NCBI GenBank assembly: GCA_021401465.1
Contig: JADDMT010000005.1
Location: 372,001-436,000 of the forward strand
Source: Teratosphaeria epicoccoides
Lineage: Eukaryota; Ascomycota; Dothideomycetes; Mycosphaerellales; Teratosphaeriaceae
Direction: 5' to 3'
Length of the DNA stretch: 64,000 nt
In this document: in pieces, positions 36,001 to 46,608 of the stretch
Numbering within the stretch: position 1 is the stretch's first letter
Layout of the letters: each line of letters opens with the position of its first letter
Notes under the pieces: generated by a model
What the model was told of the DNA's origin: nothing
The model's database searches: none
What the model saw: the letters and a program-made list of their open reading frames with translations, nothing else
Position numbers and translations under genes: made by a program

Positions 36001-37176
36001 TTAATACCCGCCACTCGGCCTGTTGCCGTAAGGTGTGGCACCGCCCATTGGTCCTGCGCCGTACGCACTTGTCCCACCGTACGCGCTCTGGCCTCCTCCA
36101 TATGCAGTCATGCCGCCGCCGCCACCACCGTATCCGGGCGTCCTCCCACCATCGCCGAAGCCTGCACCGTTGTACGCAGTGCCGGGTGCGGCATTCGTCT
36201 CTGGCGACATGCCACCCATACCTGTGTCATCACCGCCGGCGCCTACCATCTCTTGTCCAGAATCCGTCGTCTTTTGCAGCTCCTGAACGACAGTCGCCAG
36301 TTTCGTCTGCAGTGTCCTGATACCTGAATGCAATATGACGTCTGGTGGCATTGTGCCTACGCCTTCGAGGTTGATGAAGAACTGGTGTGGCTCGGCAGTG
36401 TAGTCGAACGTGTCGCCTTCTTGCGGCGCTTCCTCCCAGCCTTCATTGGCGCTTTCGGGCCACTCTGCTTTCGCATCGTCGCCTTCATGCCAAAGCGTGG
36501 TATGCCGTAACTTGTTGTGCGGGTCGTACTCAAAGCCGATCGCGGCGGTAGGTGCCCACTTTGCATGCTCTTTGGCAATGCCCTTCTTTGCGATGCATCT
36601 CAAGCTCAATTCCTGGCCTCTCCTCAGCTTGCATATCAGTGATCCATTCCCTGTTGGATCCATAATGACTGGCAGACCACGCGACGGCAGATCATCCATC
36701 GATTGCACTGTCGCCGGGTTCGCAGACTGCACTGCACCCGTCTTGGCCATGAAGTCCTGCACCGGCTGTCCGGTCACCGTCTCCGCAAACAGATCTTTCG
36801 CGAACACTTTGACGTGCTCATTTGAGCTCCTGTTGGCGACATTCAAGCGCAGCACTATAGCGCAATTGTCGCAGATCTCGTCGCAGTCGCAGTCTCGTGT
36901 GTAGAACATTTCCTCGACACCTTTGGTACTGAGCGGAATGAGTCCCAATCGATGCGCGAGGAATTCGTCGGCGAGGGAGGATGTATTGCAATCGACCTCG
37001 ACCAGGTCGATGGCAACGGTGGGTATCTCGGCGAGCATTGTGCGCCGTACGCTGTTGGCAAGGGCAAGCGAGGTGTTGTTCAGGACGAAGTTGATGGTGG
37101 TGGCATCTGTACTCCGGATCGTGACCGTCGGCCCCGTGGACTCGACTCCATATTCGCCGTTGGTGAAGCCATCCAT
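36001..37176 (-). CDS. RPB3: RNA polymerase II subunit RPB3
   Basis: A single exon of 391 residues from MDGFTNGEYG. The alpha-like dimerisation domain is clear (NTSLALANSVRRTMLAEIPTVAID, EFLAHRLGLIPL), with the zinc motif CDCDEICDNC, and FEYDPHNKLRHTTLWHE in the second half. RPB3 pairs with RPB11 to nucleate assembly of Pol II. Budding yeast RPB3 is 318 residues; here about 70 extra C-terminal residues are Gly/Tyr-rich (repeats of AYGGG and SAYGG). The open frame continues upstream to 37398, but that segment is Arg/Pro-rich and unlike the family, so the internal ATG at 37174-37176 is chosen. It shares a 398-bp divergent promoter with the CUE-like gene. Confidence 0.94.
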   Translation of the reverse strand: MDGFTNGEYGVESTGPTVTIRSTDATTINFVLNNTSLALANSVRRTMLAEIPTVAIDLVEVDCNTSSLADEFLAHRLGLIPLSTKGVEEMFYTRDCDCDEICDNCAIVLRLNVANRSSNEHVKVFAKDLFAETVTGQPVQDFMAKTGAVQSANPATVQSMDDLPSRGLPVIMDPTGNGSLICKLRRGQELSLRCIAKKGIAKEHAKWAPTAAIGFEYDPHNKLRHTTLWHEGDDAKAEWPESANEGWEEAPQEGDTFDYTAEPHQFFINLEGVGTMPPDVILHSGIRTLQTKLATVVQELQKTTDSGQEMVGAGGDDTGMGGMSPETNAAPGTAYNGAGFGDGGRTPGYGGGGGGMTAYGGGQSAYGGTSAYGAGPMGGATPYGNRPSGGY

Positions 37177-37574
37177 CTTTTCGCAGGCGAGCGTCCTGAA
37201 TCGCCTTTGTTCCTGCTGCCACCGTCGAGACCTCGTCAAGCCGGGCGCGGGTCGAGTCAGGTGACAGGAGCGGGGATCCAGGAACGGGCGGAGATGGGGT
37301 CGGCAGCGGCGGAGGGGATGACGTGGTTTGTTGTCCAGAATGCAGGTGCAAATGCACTCGAAGGCTCGGGCGTTGTATACCCTACAGTGTGAGCGCATTG
37401 AAGCTTCTCAAAGCCGCGACGGGATCCTCCGCAAGCTTAAATCATGGCTTCACATGCGCCACATCCAGCTGACGAAGCATTTAGGCACCCACATATCCAG
37501 GAAACACAATCATCGACACGCTTCACAAAGCATCCCACATCAACTTCGGCCACTTTGACGACAGCTTCAAGAAA
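37177..37574. promoter_or_regulatory. Divergent promoter, RPB3 / CUE-like gene
   Basis: 398 bp between two start codons facing away from each other. No TATA box was evident, which fits housekeeping genes. Confidence 0.45.
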
Positions 37575-38051
37575 ATGTCAGAGCAAAACTACCACCAACC
37601 TCCCCCGGGCCCGCCTCCCAATCATCAAGGCACACCAGGCCACCATTTCGGCAGCAACAACCCATATGCAAACGCTCAGGACCAAAACCCATGGCACGAC
37701 CAGCAAGGCTACGCTCCTCAATCAGCGACAGGCTCGTCGTTCGGCGGCGTTCCGCATGACCAGCATTATGACCAACCGCCTCCTGGCCCACCACCGGGTC
37801 ACGCAGCCAAACGCACAGATACGTTCAAGGAGAGCGACTTCGTCCCGGCTGGTGAGCGAGGCGAGCAGAGGGAGGCGCTAGAGCAGTTCGAGATGAACAA
37901 GGGGAGCCAGAGTAAGGAGGATCGGGAGATGGATGCGTTGCAGAGGGAGTTTCCGAGTGTAGATGGGAGTCTGATCGCTGCGTTGTATTCTGATGCTGGA
38001 AGTTATGGGGCGACTAAGGAGACGCTTGAGGAGATTGCCAAGAGTCAGTAG
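37575..38051 (+). CDS. CUE/UBA-like domain small protein
   Basis: A single exon of 158 residues. The first half is Pro/Gly/Gln/His-rich and disordered (two PPPGPPP blocks). The C-terminus has a helical segment EDREMDALQREFPSVDGSLIAALYSDAG...KETLEEIA, which matches the three-helix CUE pattern (FP motif, then a dileucine-like LIAAL). CUE domains bind monoubiquitin. Proteins of this layout occur across filamentous ascomycetes without an assigned function. An ATG and in-frame stop bracket the model cleanly, and codon use resembles its neighbours. Confidence 0.75.
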   Translation: MSEQNYHQPPPGPPPNHQGTPGHHFGSNNPYANAQDQNPWHDQQGYAPQSATGSSFGGVPHDQHYDQPPPGPPPGHAAKRTDTFKESDFVPAGERGEQREALEQFEMNKGSQSKEDREMDALQREFPSVDGSLIAALYSDAGSYGATKETLEEIAKSQ

Positions 38052-38372
38052 GGCTGGATGTGTTGCTTGACCCTGTGATGTTATGACGACGGCATGTCAA
38101 GGAGACTGGAGCGGGATTCGAATACGGACGGGGCCACGTTGATTATGAGCTTGACGAAAGATGTACACTAGCGCAATACACATGAGGTGTGCCTCTGCTC
38201 TTGTTAGACGTCACCTTCACGTTGCTTGCCAGGTCAGAGCCAGAGCCAAACTCCGTTCCAGACAACTCCAGATCGAAAGTTCAGACCGAAATGTGCGACT
38301 CATCACAACGCCTTGCACGACCTGGGATTCACATCTGTATCGAGGCCTGTCGTATTTATGTACAATCCCGCT
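38052..38372. other. Intergenic region between convergent genes
   Basis: 321 bp between the CUE-like and alcohol dehydrogenase genes, whose 3' ends face each other. Nothing recognised. Confidence 0.5.
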
Positions 38373-39588
38373 CTAGGCCTGCAGATCCAGGACAACACGA
38401 CCCTGCAGCTCTCCCTTTTCCATTTGTTCAAAGACACTGGTCAACTCCTCCATCTTCGCAGTCCGGAAATGCGTCTTCACAAGCCCGCGTTCAGCAAATT
38501 GGAGCGTTTCGATGGCCTCTTTCCTGTTACCGACCGCAACGCCAACGATCTTTTGAGCCTTTGCTACAAGGAACTGAGGGTAGCTATCAAGAGTCAGTGC
38601 CTGCAACTGTCGTTCGCGCCACATTGAGATGACTCACGCAGTAGCAATTGCCTTCATGTCACCCTCCGGCAGGCCCACGCACACCATCGTGCCACCGAAT
38701 TTGAGCAACGACATGCTGGACGCGTACGCTCCGTTCGCCGCTGTCAGCACGATGACGGCTTGCGCCCCAAGGCCACCAGTAACTTTCATCACCTCCTCTT
38801 GAACCTTACCCTGCGTGTGATCAATGAACACCTCCGCACCGCACTCCGTGGCCAGGCCCTTCTTGTTGCCAGCATCAACACCAATGACCCGCATTCCCAA
38901 ACCCTTGGACGCAATCTGGCAGGCCAAGTGCCCAAGACCGCCACCCGCTCCAAGCAAGACGACCCACTCGCCGGCCTGAGCTCCGCATTTGCGGAGAGCA
39001 GAGTAGACCGTCACGCCGGCGCACAGCATCGGTGCCGCGGCATCAGACGGCAGGCTATCCGGGATTGGCGTGACGTACGATGCAGGCCCCGTGACATACT
39101 GTTGGAACGTGCCCGGCGTGTAGTATCCGGACACCTTCTGGTTGAAACAGACACCGTCATGTCCAGCCAAGCATGCCGGGCAAGTGTCGCAGATGGCACT
39201 GATCCACTTGATGCCAACGCGGTCACCGACTTTTACTTGGGCGGTCTCGGTTCCCGGACCCATCTTCACGATCTTGCCTACGCCCTCGTGGCCGCCGACT
39301 TGGCCAGGTTGAGTTGGAGCAGGGAGTCCCCTCCAGCTGTTGCTCATGACGCCCAAGTCTGAGTGGCAGACGCCGGAATGCGTGCTGTGGATATACAGGA
39401 TCAGCGACAGAAGGAATCCGTTGAGCCATGTGCTCAAGGAGATGCCTTTTTCATGAGACGTACAGGTTGATCAGCACCTCACCAGGGCCAGGCTCTGGAG
39501 TGTCGACTTCGACAACCTTGGTCGAGACTTTGCCCGGCTCATCGTAGACACAGGCCTTGTGCTTCTTGGGGATCTCTGGCGCAGCCAT
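38373..39588 (-). CDS. Zinc-dependent alcohol dehydrogenase (ADH1 type)
   Basis: Three exons (39464-39588, 38638-39384, 38373-38583) with introns of 79 and 54 nt give 360 residues. Catalytic zinc ligands lie in GVCHSDLGV and GHEGVGKIV, the structural zinc lobe in CDTCPACLAGHDGVC, and the Rossmann fold in GAGGGLGHLACQIA. The C-terminal block GVAVGNRKEAIETL is typical of fungal cytosolic ADHs, which interconvert ethanol and acetaldehyde with NAD+. There is no mitochondrial presequence (start MAAPEIPKKHKAC). It is divergent from the ACT-domain pseudogene. Substrate preference within medium-chain ADHs cannot be fixed by sequence. Confidence 0.92.
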
Positions 39589-40104
39589 TATGTCTATCTC
39601 TTTCCAATAACAGAAGAACAGTGATATGCCTTTCGAAGACGAGACCGCAGGAGATGAGAAAACGTATCAGCCGCAGTTGGAGGCCTATCTGCTGATCCCA
39701 CACCCACGGCGCAGCTCTTTTTACCCCATCAACTCTCCAAAATGGCATAAATAGACCTCGGCCAGCTCATATTACGCGGGTCGAGTGCCAACCAGGTTGC
39801 TAGTCGATTGCTGCGGGGTTGAATGGGACCTTGCGCTGAATCATGCGGGTCGCAGTGTTCAACACGATTCCGCTTGAACAAGCATTCGGGACTGCAACAA
39901 TGTTGTGAAGCTCATTGCTTGTAGGCATCGTCCCTATGGAATCATGCCAGAGAGCTGCCCGAGCCAAGAGATGTCCCCCCGCTCTTTGATCGATCAGTCC
40001 AGTGACCGTCACATACCTGAACAACATGGCGTCCATGGAGATAGTAAATAGCTGCCATACCACCAACGCCAGAGAACGCAATTCGGGAAGAGCAGCCAGC
40101 CACC
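39589..40104. other. Intergenic region between ADH and the ACT pseudogene
   Basis: 516 bp holding the ADH promoter; an AT-rich element (CATAAATAGA, 39746-39755) lies about 160 bp upstream of the ADH start. No gene seen. Confidence 0.45.
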
Positions 40105-40549
40105 ATGACCACCACCGCCGCCGCCGCCGCCGCCACAGGCGAGCTCTCCCTTCCTAGGCTTGTCGCATCAATGGCCCCAACGCTCCATCGCTCGACCTAC
40201 GTCTTAGCGACCTTACGTTCATGCCACCAACTCCTCCAACAACCCAAGCCTGTCGATCGGATCGAAATGCTTTTGAAGGAAGCCGGGAGCTGGACTGTAG
40301 TCGCCACTCACGGAAAACGCAGCGCATCATAATCTCAACTTCCTCTTTCCATGCCCGAAAGTGACACGGAACGTACACGCTTCTCTCGAGGGCTGTTGAA
40401 CTTCTAGTGGCTGTGACGTCTGTTTTGGCGGACAAGCTGAAGATCGCAGACAATTTGGTAAGCGGGTACTATCAATCATCATCTATGTCCCTGCCGACAG
40501 AGCAGACGAGGTTGTCCGACAGTTGCAAGCACTGGCGAGGAGTGAGTAG
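40105..40549 (+). pseudogene. ACT-domain (CASTOR-like fold) protein, decayed
   Basis: The N-terminus is intact (GELSLPRLVASMAPTLHRSTYVLAT, then IEMLLKEAGSWTVV) and matches small fungal ACT-domain proteins of the ELPLPRL family. The rest is spread over three frames: about 40330 the frame moves to NLNFLFPCPKVTRNVHASLEG, near 40395 to AVELLVAVTSVLADKLKIAD...VSGYY, and near 40470 to YVPADRADEVVRQLQALARSE ending with TAG at 40547-40549. None of these steps has intron borders, and the joined segments keep the family order. Three indels within about 140 bp mean no functional protein. Family members are single-copy accessory proteins thought to bind amino acids; nothing here shows expression. Confidence 0.75.
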
Positions 40550-40769
40550 GTAGGAATTGTGAGAAGGAGAAGCGAAGCATGCCTTTGGGTGGCACCTTGA
40601 TGGCCGACTAAGCGTTCCATCTTGCGTTCCGTAGCTACTGTTGCCGATCGTCGTTCTGTAGTCAGCTATATTGTACAACACGTTTAAGATCATGTAGTTC
40701 CGGATCGTCGCTCAATTGTGCAAAGCGAGTAGTGCATTTTCCCAACCGCAAGTATCTCTCACCAACTTA

Positions 40770-42665
40770 TCACGCGGCCACTTCGACCATCCTTCCGAGG
40801 GCCTCATCGACCTCCATACCAGTCCCGAACTGCTCAATGGCGTCCTGTGCGCGCGGCACGCCGATCAGAGCAATATTGCGTGGCACGACCACATCTTGGA
40901 CATCAAAACATCCAAAGGCGACCAACTTATGCAGGGCTGGGCAGCTCTTGAAGATGCCAGCAATCACAGAGGTATCGATCTTGTTGCAGAAGCTGACATT
41001 GATGTATTGAAGGGCTGGATAAGTGTGCGCGCCGTTGAAGACATCTAAGAAAGCGCCGAGCTCGATATGACGGCAGGAAGCAATGTCGAGATGCCTAAGC
41101 GCAGATCCTGAGTGCGCCATCAGGGCTTTGAAGCCCGCAGAAGCAAGGCCGATCGGGCCGCCGTCCTCTTCTGATGGACCTTGTGGATTGTTGTTGTCGA
41201 CATCTCGGGTGGAGTTGACGTCTATGAACGTGAGAGGCGGGCTGGCCCAACCAGTGAAGAGCGCAGCATACGCTGCGTCTGTTGCGGTATCGTTCTCACT
41301 GAAGCGAAGCTTGTTGATCTGGGTGCAGGTGTCGTGTATGGCTTGAAGCACAGTATCATCTGCATCTAGGAACTTCCTCAGGCTTAGTGTCCGGAGCTGG
41401 CTGCCTCTGCGCAAGATCAGCTGAACCAGCGCATCTGACGTGACTGCGGTGTTGATCTGCAGCGACAGGTGCTCTAGTTTGTCCAGCTCCATGATCGAAC
41501 AGATGGCGTCCTCAGTGATCCTGCGGCAGAGATCGAGCTTGAGTCTTTCTAGATTCGGACAATTGGCCACGAGCTCCCTCACACTCTCATCGTCGAAAGC
41601 AGCGTCCAGCCACTTGAGCTTCACGACTTGCAACTTCTCGCCGATTCCCCCAAAGAGGCGCTGCCAGCCATCGTCGCTGACTAGATTGGCAGCGTACAGC
41701 TGGACGTGGTTAAGATTGTGACACCTCTCAAGCATGTAGTCGATGGCCGCATCTTTGAACTGACAAGCATTCCCCATCACCAATTTCCGCATGTTTGGCA
41801 CCACCGCGAAGACCTGATCATAGTTCTCAATCTCCAAGTACGCCGCATCATGGACCACCACGGCGTCCAGATCTGGACGGAGGAACAGCGGCAGTGTCTT
41901 GGGCTTCATGACTCGTTTCTTGCTGAAGATTTGACTCAGCCTGTCGACCAGCCGTCCAGGCAGATCGCCTAGCTCCTCCACATCATCGTGATGCTGGGCG
42001 ACCTTGTTGAGGCACATCTGCACCAAAGACTTCGCACCGCCATTGACGACGCCGTCCAACCTCTCACTCTCGACTTTGCGCCTCTTCCGTCCAGCCGGCT
42101 TCTTGTTCGCAGCCCGCTCCTCCTTCTTCTGGTCTTTTGCGAGCTCCTTCCCACATGGCGTGCAAAGCAGACCACCATCAGGCCCCTCTTTCGAGTATGG
42201 GGTGACGGTGAAGCGCTTGTTGCAAACATCGCAGTGCTCAAACTGGCCAGGGAGTGGACGAGACTTCTTGTAGATGCCCATGTCATCGTCGTCCTCGTCA
42301 TCGTCGTCCTCGTCGTCGGAGTCCCGCTTCTTCCCCTTTTTGCCCTTCTGCGGCGTCTTCTTCGTCTTCTTGGACTTTTTGACCTTGTCTATGGCTTCCT
42401 CCTCTGTCCTCTTGCGCTTCCTGGCCTTGGCTGCCTTCTCATCTTCCTCGGCCTGAGCGGCTGCTGCAAGCGCCTCATCGTCGGTCTGCTGTGGCTGAGC
42501 AGTGGAAGGGCCCTCACCGTTGTCTGCCGCGTCCTGGTCTGCTTGGTGCCTGCGTCGTTCGTAGTCGTCGCGGATTTGCGCTGCCGAGATGTTGTTTGCT
42601 GCAAGGAAGTCTGTCAATGCGGACTGTGGCCCGCGAATGCGATTGCCGCCTCGTCTGCCAGACAT
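40770..42665 (-). CDS. RAD7: DNA repair protein RAD7
   Basis: A single exon of 631 residues starting MSGRRGGNRIRGPQSALTDFL. After a Lys/Asp-rich, disordered N-terminal third (with long DDEDDDDEDDDD runs) comes a zinc-finger-like CDVCNKRF...CTPCGKEL, then leucine-rich repeats through the C-terminus (for example LERLKLDLCRRITEDAI, LEHLSLQINTAVT, LRHLDIASCRHI, LQYINVSFCNKIDTS). Order and length match Rad7, which with Rad16 and Elc1 forms the damage-recognition and ubiquitin ligase complex for global-genome nucleotide excision repair of silent DNA. A generic F-box/LRR protein is less likely because of the ALTDFLAANNISAAQIRDDY start and the zinc motif. Confidence 0.9.
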   Translation of the reverse strand: MSGRRGGNRIRGPQSALTDFLAANNISAAQIRDDYERRRHQADQDAADNGEGPSTAQPQQTDDEALAAAAQAEEDEKAAKARKRKRTEEEAIDKVKKSKKTKKTPQKGKKGKKRDSDDEDDDDEDDDDMGIYKKSRPLPGQFEHCDVCNKRFTVTPYSKEGPDGGLLCTPCGKELAKDQKKEERAANKKPAGRKRRKVESERLDGVVNGGAKSLVQMCLNKVAQHHDDVEELGDLPGRLVDRLSQIFSKKRVMKPKTLPLFLRPDLDAVVVHDAAYLEIENYDQVFAVVPNMRKLVMGNACQFKDAAIDYMLERCHNLNHVQLYAANLVSDDGWQRLFGGIGEKLQVVKLKWLDAAFDDESVRELVANCPNLERLKLDLCRRITEDAICSIMELDKLEHLSLQINTAVTSDALVQLILRRGSQLRTLSLRKFLDADDTVLQAIHDTCTQINKLRFSENDTATDAAYAALFTGWASPPLTFIDVNSTRDVDNNNPQGPSEEDGGPIGLASAGFKALMAHSGSALRHLDIASCRHIELGAFLDVFNGAHTYPALQYINVSFCNKIDTSVIAGIFKSCPALHKLVAFGCFDVQDVVVPRNIALIGVPRAQDAIEQFGTGMEVDEALGRMVEVAA

Positions 42666-43566
42666 TTTGCTGGTCTTTCCGTGGCACAAAACGAGTGTGG
42701 TGCTACGATTGTGCGAGATAAAGATTGATGCAGAGACTAGAGAGATGCGTTGCCACCCCCGTATTATGAGCGACTTTTCGCGTTACTTTCGCGTCACAAT
42801 CGAAGGTGGTTGCATGTGCATGAATTCACGATATCTACGGCAGGGATGCACGAGCGAAGTAGTCACGAGTGGACGTATGGCACAGCGTCACGTGGCCTAT
42901 CACACACTCTGCTAGCTACACTGGCCGGCTGTTCTCGCAGCATGGCAATGAGAAAGACATCCTGTCTGAAAAGTTTGTCTCTCGTTCGTACTGTCGCTGA
43001 TATACGGACTCGCAGCTTTACTACGTCCTTCCAAGAAGAATTGATCCAGAATAGTGCCCGATTTTTGCCCGATCTTAGGCCAAATAACGCTCGTATGGCA
43101 GCTTCGTGGTTCATGATGAGCCCGAATTGGCTGACCCGCGCCGGCCGGAAACTGCATTCATGCTCGTCAGCATCCTCCTTGGCTTTTCTCTTGTTCTCGA
43201 GAGCTGCCCATTGGCGCTTACATGAGCATTGTGTATAGTCACATCTGCACATCCAGATGCGCCACAACCTGACAGGCTTCTGCCAGTGACTTTCTTGATT
43301 CCACGACCCTTGGGCAGACCTCGACACGTTTCCGGCCAGCACGAACATATGCACATGCCGTTAAGTCGCCTGGTTTCGAGCTTGTGCGTCTGCAGATCCG
43401 CGCACAGGGCTCCAGGTCTACGCAATCTGGCTGATGTGGCCCCCAACACCATCTTCTTCGAGAAGACTAAGGTCGGGCAGCGCTCAGCCTCGAGGGCTTG
43501 ATCCGTATGCCGGTCCGCGATTGACATGTGCCGGCACCCTTCCAGACCATCAGTCTGTACTCCCTT
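42666..43566. other. Intergenic region
   Basis: 900 bp between RAD7 and DPH3. A minus-strand frame (42863-43354, 163 codons, with CRCDYTQCSCKRQW) is open but has no clear counterpart; I do not call it a gene. Confidence 0.4.
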
Positions 43567-43839
43567 TCACGCGGCAGCAGCCACCACCTGCTGTGCCTGT
43601 GCTTGCGCCGGCTTCACTTCGTCTTTCACCTCCAACTTTGGCAGGTCATCAACCTCATATATAACTCGTATCTGCAAGCTACAGCTCGGGCACACGGCGA
43701 TGTCCGTTTCCTGGTCCCGCAGGTCGTCGATAGAGATTTCGAAGCGATCGCCACATGGGCATGGGTAGTGATAGATCTGGAGCGCAGAGTCCCAAGTCAT
43801 GTCTTCGATCTCTATCTCGTCGTATATGTTGTCTACCAT
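43567..43839 (-). CDS. DPH3: Diphthamide biosynthesis protein 3 (CSL zinc finger)
   Basis: A 90-residue single exon. The CSL-type zinc finger is complete: [18 protein letters not shown] and [19 protein letters not shown] provide four cysteines that bind one iron or zinc. Dph3 donates electrons to Dph1-Dph2 in the first step of diphthamide formation on eEF2 and is also linked to Elongator. The acidic start [14 protein letters not shown] is family-typical, so this ATG is used although the frame is open further upstream. The Ala/Gln-rich C-terminal tail is a small extension. Confidence 0.93.
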   Translation of the reverse strand: MVDNIYDEIEIEDMTWDSALQIYHYPCPCGDRFEISIDDLRDQETDIAVCPSCSLQIRVIYEVDDLPKLEVKDEVKPAQAQAQQVVAAAA

Positions 43840-44219
43840 GATTGCGACTGTTGGTTTGAGGGTGGGTGTGGACCATGGGTGAGAGGAGAGACTGAACGAG
43901 AATGAATTCGTGCCTGCCAAAGATTCACAGTGCTGAGTCATCCAATTCAAGCTCGGCGCTAGCGTGTAAGACATAAATGTTCGTTGCAGAATTCATGTGC
44001 CAGTGTGATATGGTCCATATAGATGGGTCTATAGGACGACATTGGTGAAGGGTTCACTTGAAATAGGCTCTCTTGATTTTTTACAAAGCTGCAACGATAG
44101 ATCTGCCGGCGAAGCCGGGCTTACGCCACTGAAGTCACTGGTAAGTCGTTAGGTTATTGCTGAGACGGTTGTTCTGTACACACTACTGGATACTATCGTT
44201 GTCTCAGGTGCTGTCGGTG
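43840..44219. other. Intergenic region
   Basis: 380 bp between DPH3 and the aspartic protease pseudogene, holding the DPH3 promoter. No gene seen. Confidence 0.45.
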
Positions 44220-45956
44220 CTATAATGCAAACGCAGCAATCCCCGCTACGGCGGCCAAGCCCACGCCAGCATACTGCACGCCTGCGCCGCTATTCCCTGT
44301 CGATGTAGCAGAAGCGCTCCTGGAGGTATACGTTACGCCAGCCACGCTCGTCGTGGTCCCAGTAATTGCAGCTGATGTCCCAGGGCTCGTGGCATCTGCG
44401 CTGGTAGTAGCAGTGTGACCAGGCTTCGTCGATGCTAATGAGGTCCCTATTGCGGAGACAGAGGCCGCGGATGCAGTTACGCCAATGGTTCCGAATAGGT
44501 TTTCACCTCTTGGGATCTCTACGAAGTTCGAGCTGGCACTGTTGAAGTTTGATTGACCAAGACCTGTAGAACAATTAGCACAAAGATCTCGCATGTAGCC
44601 TCTGCGCAATGCTTACCAATGAGCTTCTTGTCGAGCTGATACACCACATATGCAGACCGCAGGAAGGCATATCCAAAGACAATGTCGTCGTTCTCGTCTG
44701 ATGGTCCCAAGCCGAACAGACATGCTTGCTTGCCGCTTGCAAGCATGATGGGCTCGGGAGGAGTCTGCGTGTCATCCCATGCAAGCTCTGCCAGCTCTCA
44801 AAAGGGCACTCTAACAACCGGCGAGCTACTGTACCTAAATCCAAACTCCAAGCTACCCATCACCAAGATCGCAGGGCACCAAACCTTGTTGATTGGTCTC
44901 ATTCGTGTATGCGCCGAAATGATTTGCGAGCTGCTCGTACATGTCGTTAGGGACGTAGGTCAAAGAAGTGCCCGAATCAAGCAAAGCGGGCAGGCCATCA
45001 GACAAGCCATTTGCGGTCAAGGCAACGGACCTGGTCGAGTTCGTGGACGTCAAGGAAGTAAAGGCAACGTAAAAGCCGTCGATTGTGTCGTAGTCTGGAT
45101 CATCTTGTTTTCCAGGACCGTGAGCTTCCCGTCGAACTTGCCGGTGTCGTAGCCGCCAAATAAAATCGTGCCAGCAGAGGCCTGAAGATCATCCAGCCAC
45201 AAACTGTAGGAGCGGGTGTTGATGAGGCCCTGCTTTACCATATCATCGATGAATCCAGCATAATCCTCCTCCGACGCCTCGCTGCTATCAACTCCGACGC
45301 CCATTATGCCGGGCGATACTAGATCCCATTCGTCCAAAGACGTAGCCATGGCCATCGTGACATTTGACACGCTAGCGTTGCCAATATCAACTGTGTCTGT
45401 GAATTAGTTGCCCTTAGCCCCAGTATCGTCTGCATATTGGATCTCGAATTTGTCCTCGCCGGTCAGTCTATATGTGCTAGAATGGCTTGTATCGACTACG
45501 AGTCGTTAGTGACTTCTTAGCATTGTGAGTGTCTTTATAAACTGAGCTGCAATCGAATCATGGCCCAAGAGAGACGTCAATGACCGCGATGCATCCACGA
45601 GTGCTGACTTGGCCTAGAGCCATACGATGGCGAGACTTACAGCTCCCGCCGGTGCAATAGCCACTGCAATTTGCATAAAAAGCTTTGCTGAACATCCATA
45701 TGTCGCTTGACCCGGAGTCAATATCCAAAGTGATGGTCTGCTCCGGCGTGCCAACAGTGATATTCACTTCGTAAAGCGTGAGCGAGGCATTATTAACCAG
45801 GTTTAATGCAGCCAATTAGCGTTTTCGATGTCGTCGTGCAAGTCGGTCTGGCTGTCTGTTGTGGCGCCGAATGCTGTTAGAGATGACCTTGGGTTCATCT
45901 GCCAGCACCACGTCTGCAAGCAGCGTCAATAGAACGTGCAGTGGTCGGCCTCGCAT
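44220..45956 (-). pseudogene. GPI-anchored pepsin-type aspartic protease, heavily decayed
   Basis: Minus-strand pieces follow a yapsin/candidapepsin-like protease: a signal-like start at 45954-45956, a basic propeptide, first catalytic motif DSGSSDIW, DKFEIQYADDTG, the ILFGGYDTGKF strand, second catalytic motif LDSGTSLTYVP, a final FGYAFLRSAYVVYQLD block, and a Ser/Thr-rich tail ending in a hydrophobic GPI signal. Introns are visible (donor GTAAGT at 45635-45640; 44564-44616). Lesions: TAA at 45816-45818 in the propeptide, TAA at 45404-45406 where a Tyr is expected, TGA inside VRVPF-ELAELAW near 44800, and frame changes near 45110 and 44870. Both catalytic Asp motifs survive, but no full-length enzyme can be made. 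Intact relatives are cell-surface proteases. Confidence 0.85.
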
Positions 45957-46608
45957 CGCGATTGCTCGTGCTGTGATCTCGAGAGACGGACGCAACGAGC
46001 AGTCAAGATGTGATACTTTAAAGGAGAAAGCCGGCACGCACGACATGGACAAATACACTCTTACTCGTCATGCAGACGGGCACGGGCGCAGTGCGGTGTT
46101 CTTCATCTCTTGCTTGGTGACAGACTGTGGATTGCAAAAAATTCGGACCCGATGCCAGGCAGCTTCCTTGATGGCACACACGGGACGCTGCACTACTGAC
46201 CTCAGGTGACGTGCAGAGCTAACCGCAAGCTGATGTCCATAGCAGCGCAGAAGCCAAAGGCCAAGAAACGTGAAGAAGTGCCGAGTGCAAAGAGGTCATT
46301 GTTGAAACCCAGCCTTGGGGACTTGTGTCAGGCTTTTTGTAGGCTTAGAGGATGTTTCAACGGATTGCTAAGCTGCGTTCGCGCTCATCTGCTACATCTT
46401 TCTCCCCAAAGCGCGCTCAGGCGCCAAGTTCAAAGCTGCCCTGCCCATGAATCTGGCGCCACGCCGTCTACCCAGGCACAAAGTGCGCAGCCGTCTCGGC
46501 AGGTAACGTACAGCCAGTATCAACAATAACGAATTGACGCAGGCACGGGTGCACACAGCGATTTCGTACGTACCCGGCTCCGCTGGCCGGCGCTCCGTGC
46601 TGCGCAGA
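45957..46608. other. Intergenic region
   Basis: 650 bp between two secreted-protein loci; short frames only, nothing recognised. Confidence 0.45.

Noticed and set aside
38101..38140. GATTCGAATAC resembling a tRNA B box on the minus strand
   Set aside because: No A box at the right distance and no cloverleaf can be drawn by eye around it.
42863..43354. 163-codon minus-strand frame with CRCDYTQCSCKRQW
   Set aside because: The Cys pattern is suggestive, but there is no family match, no clear start context and no flanking support.
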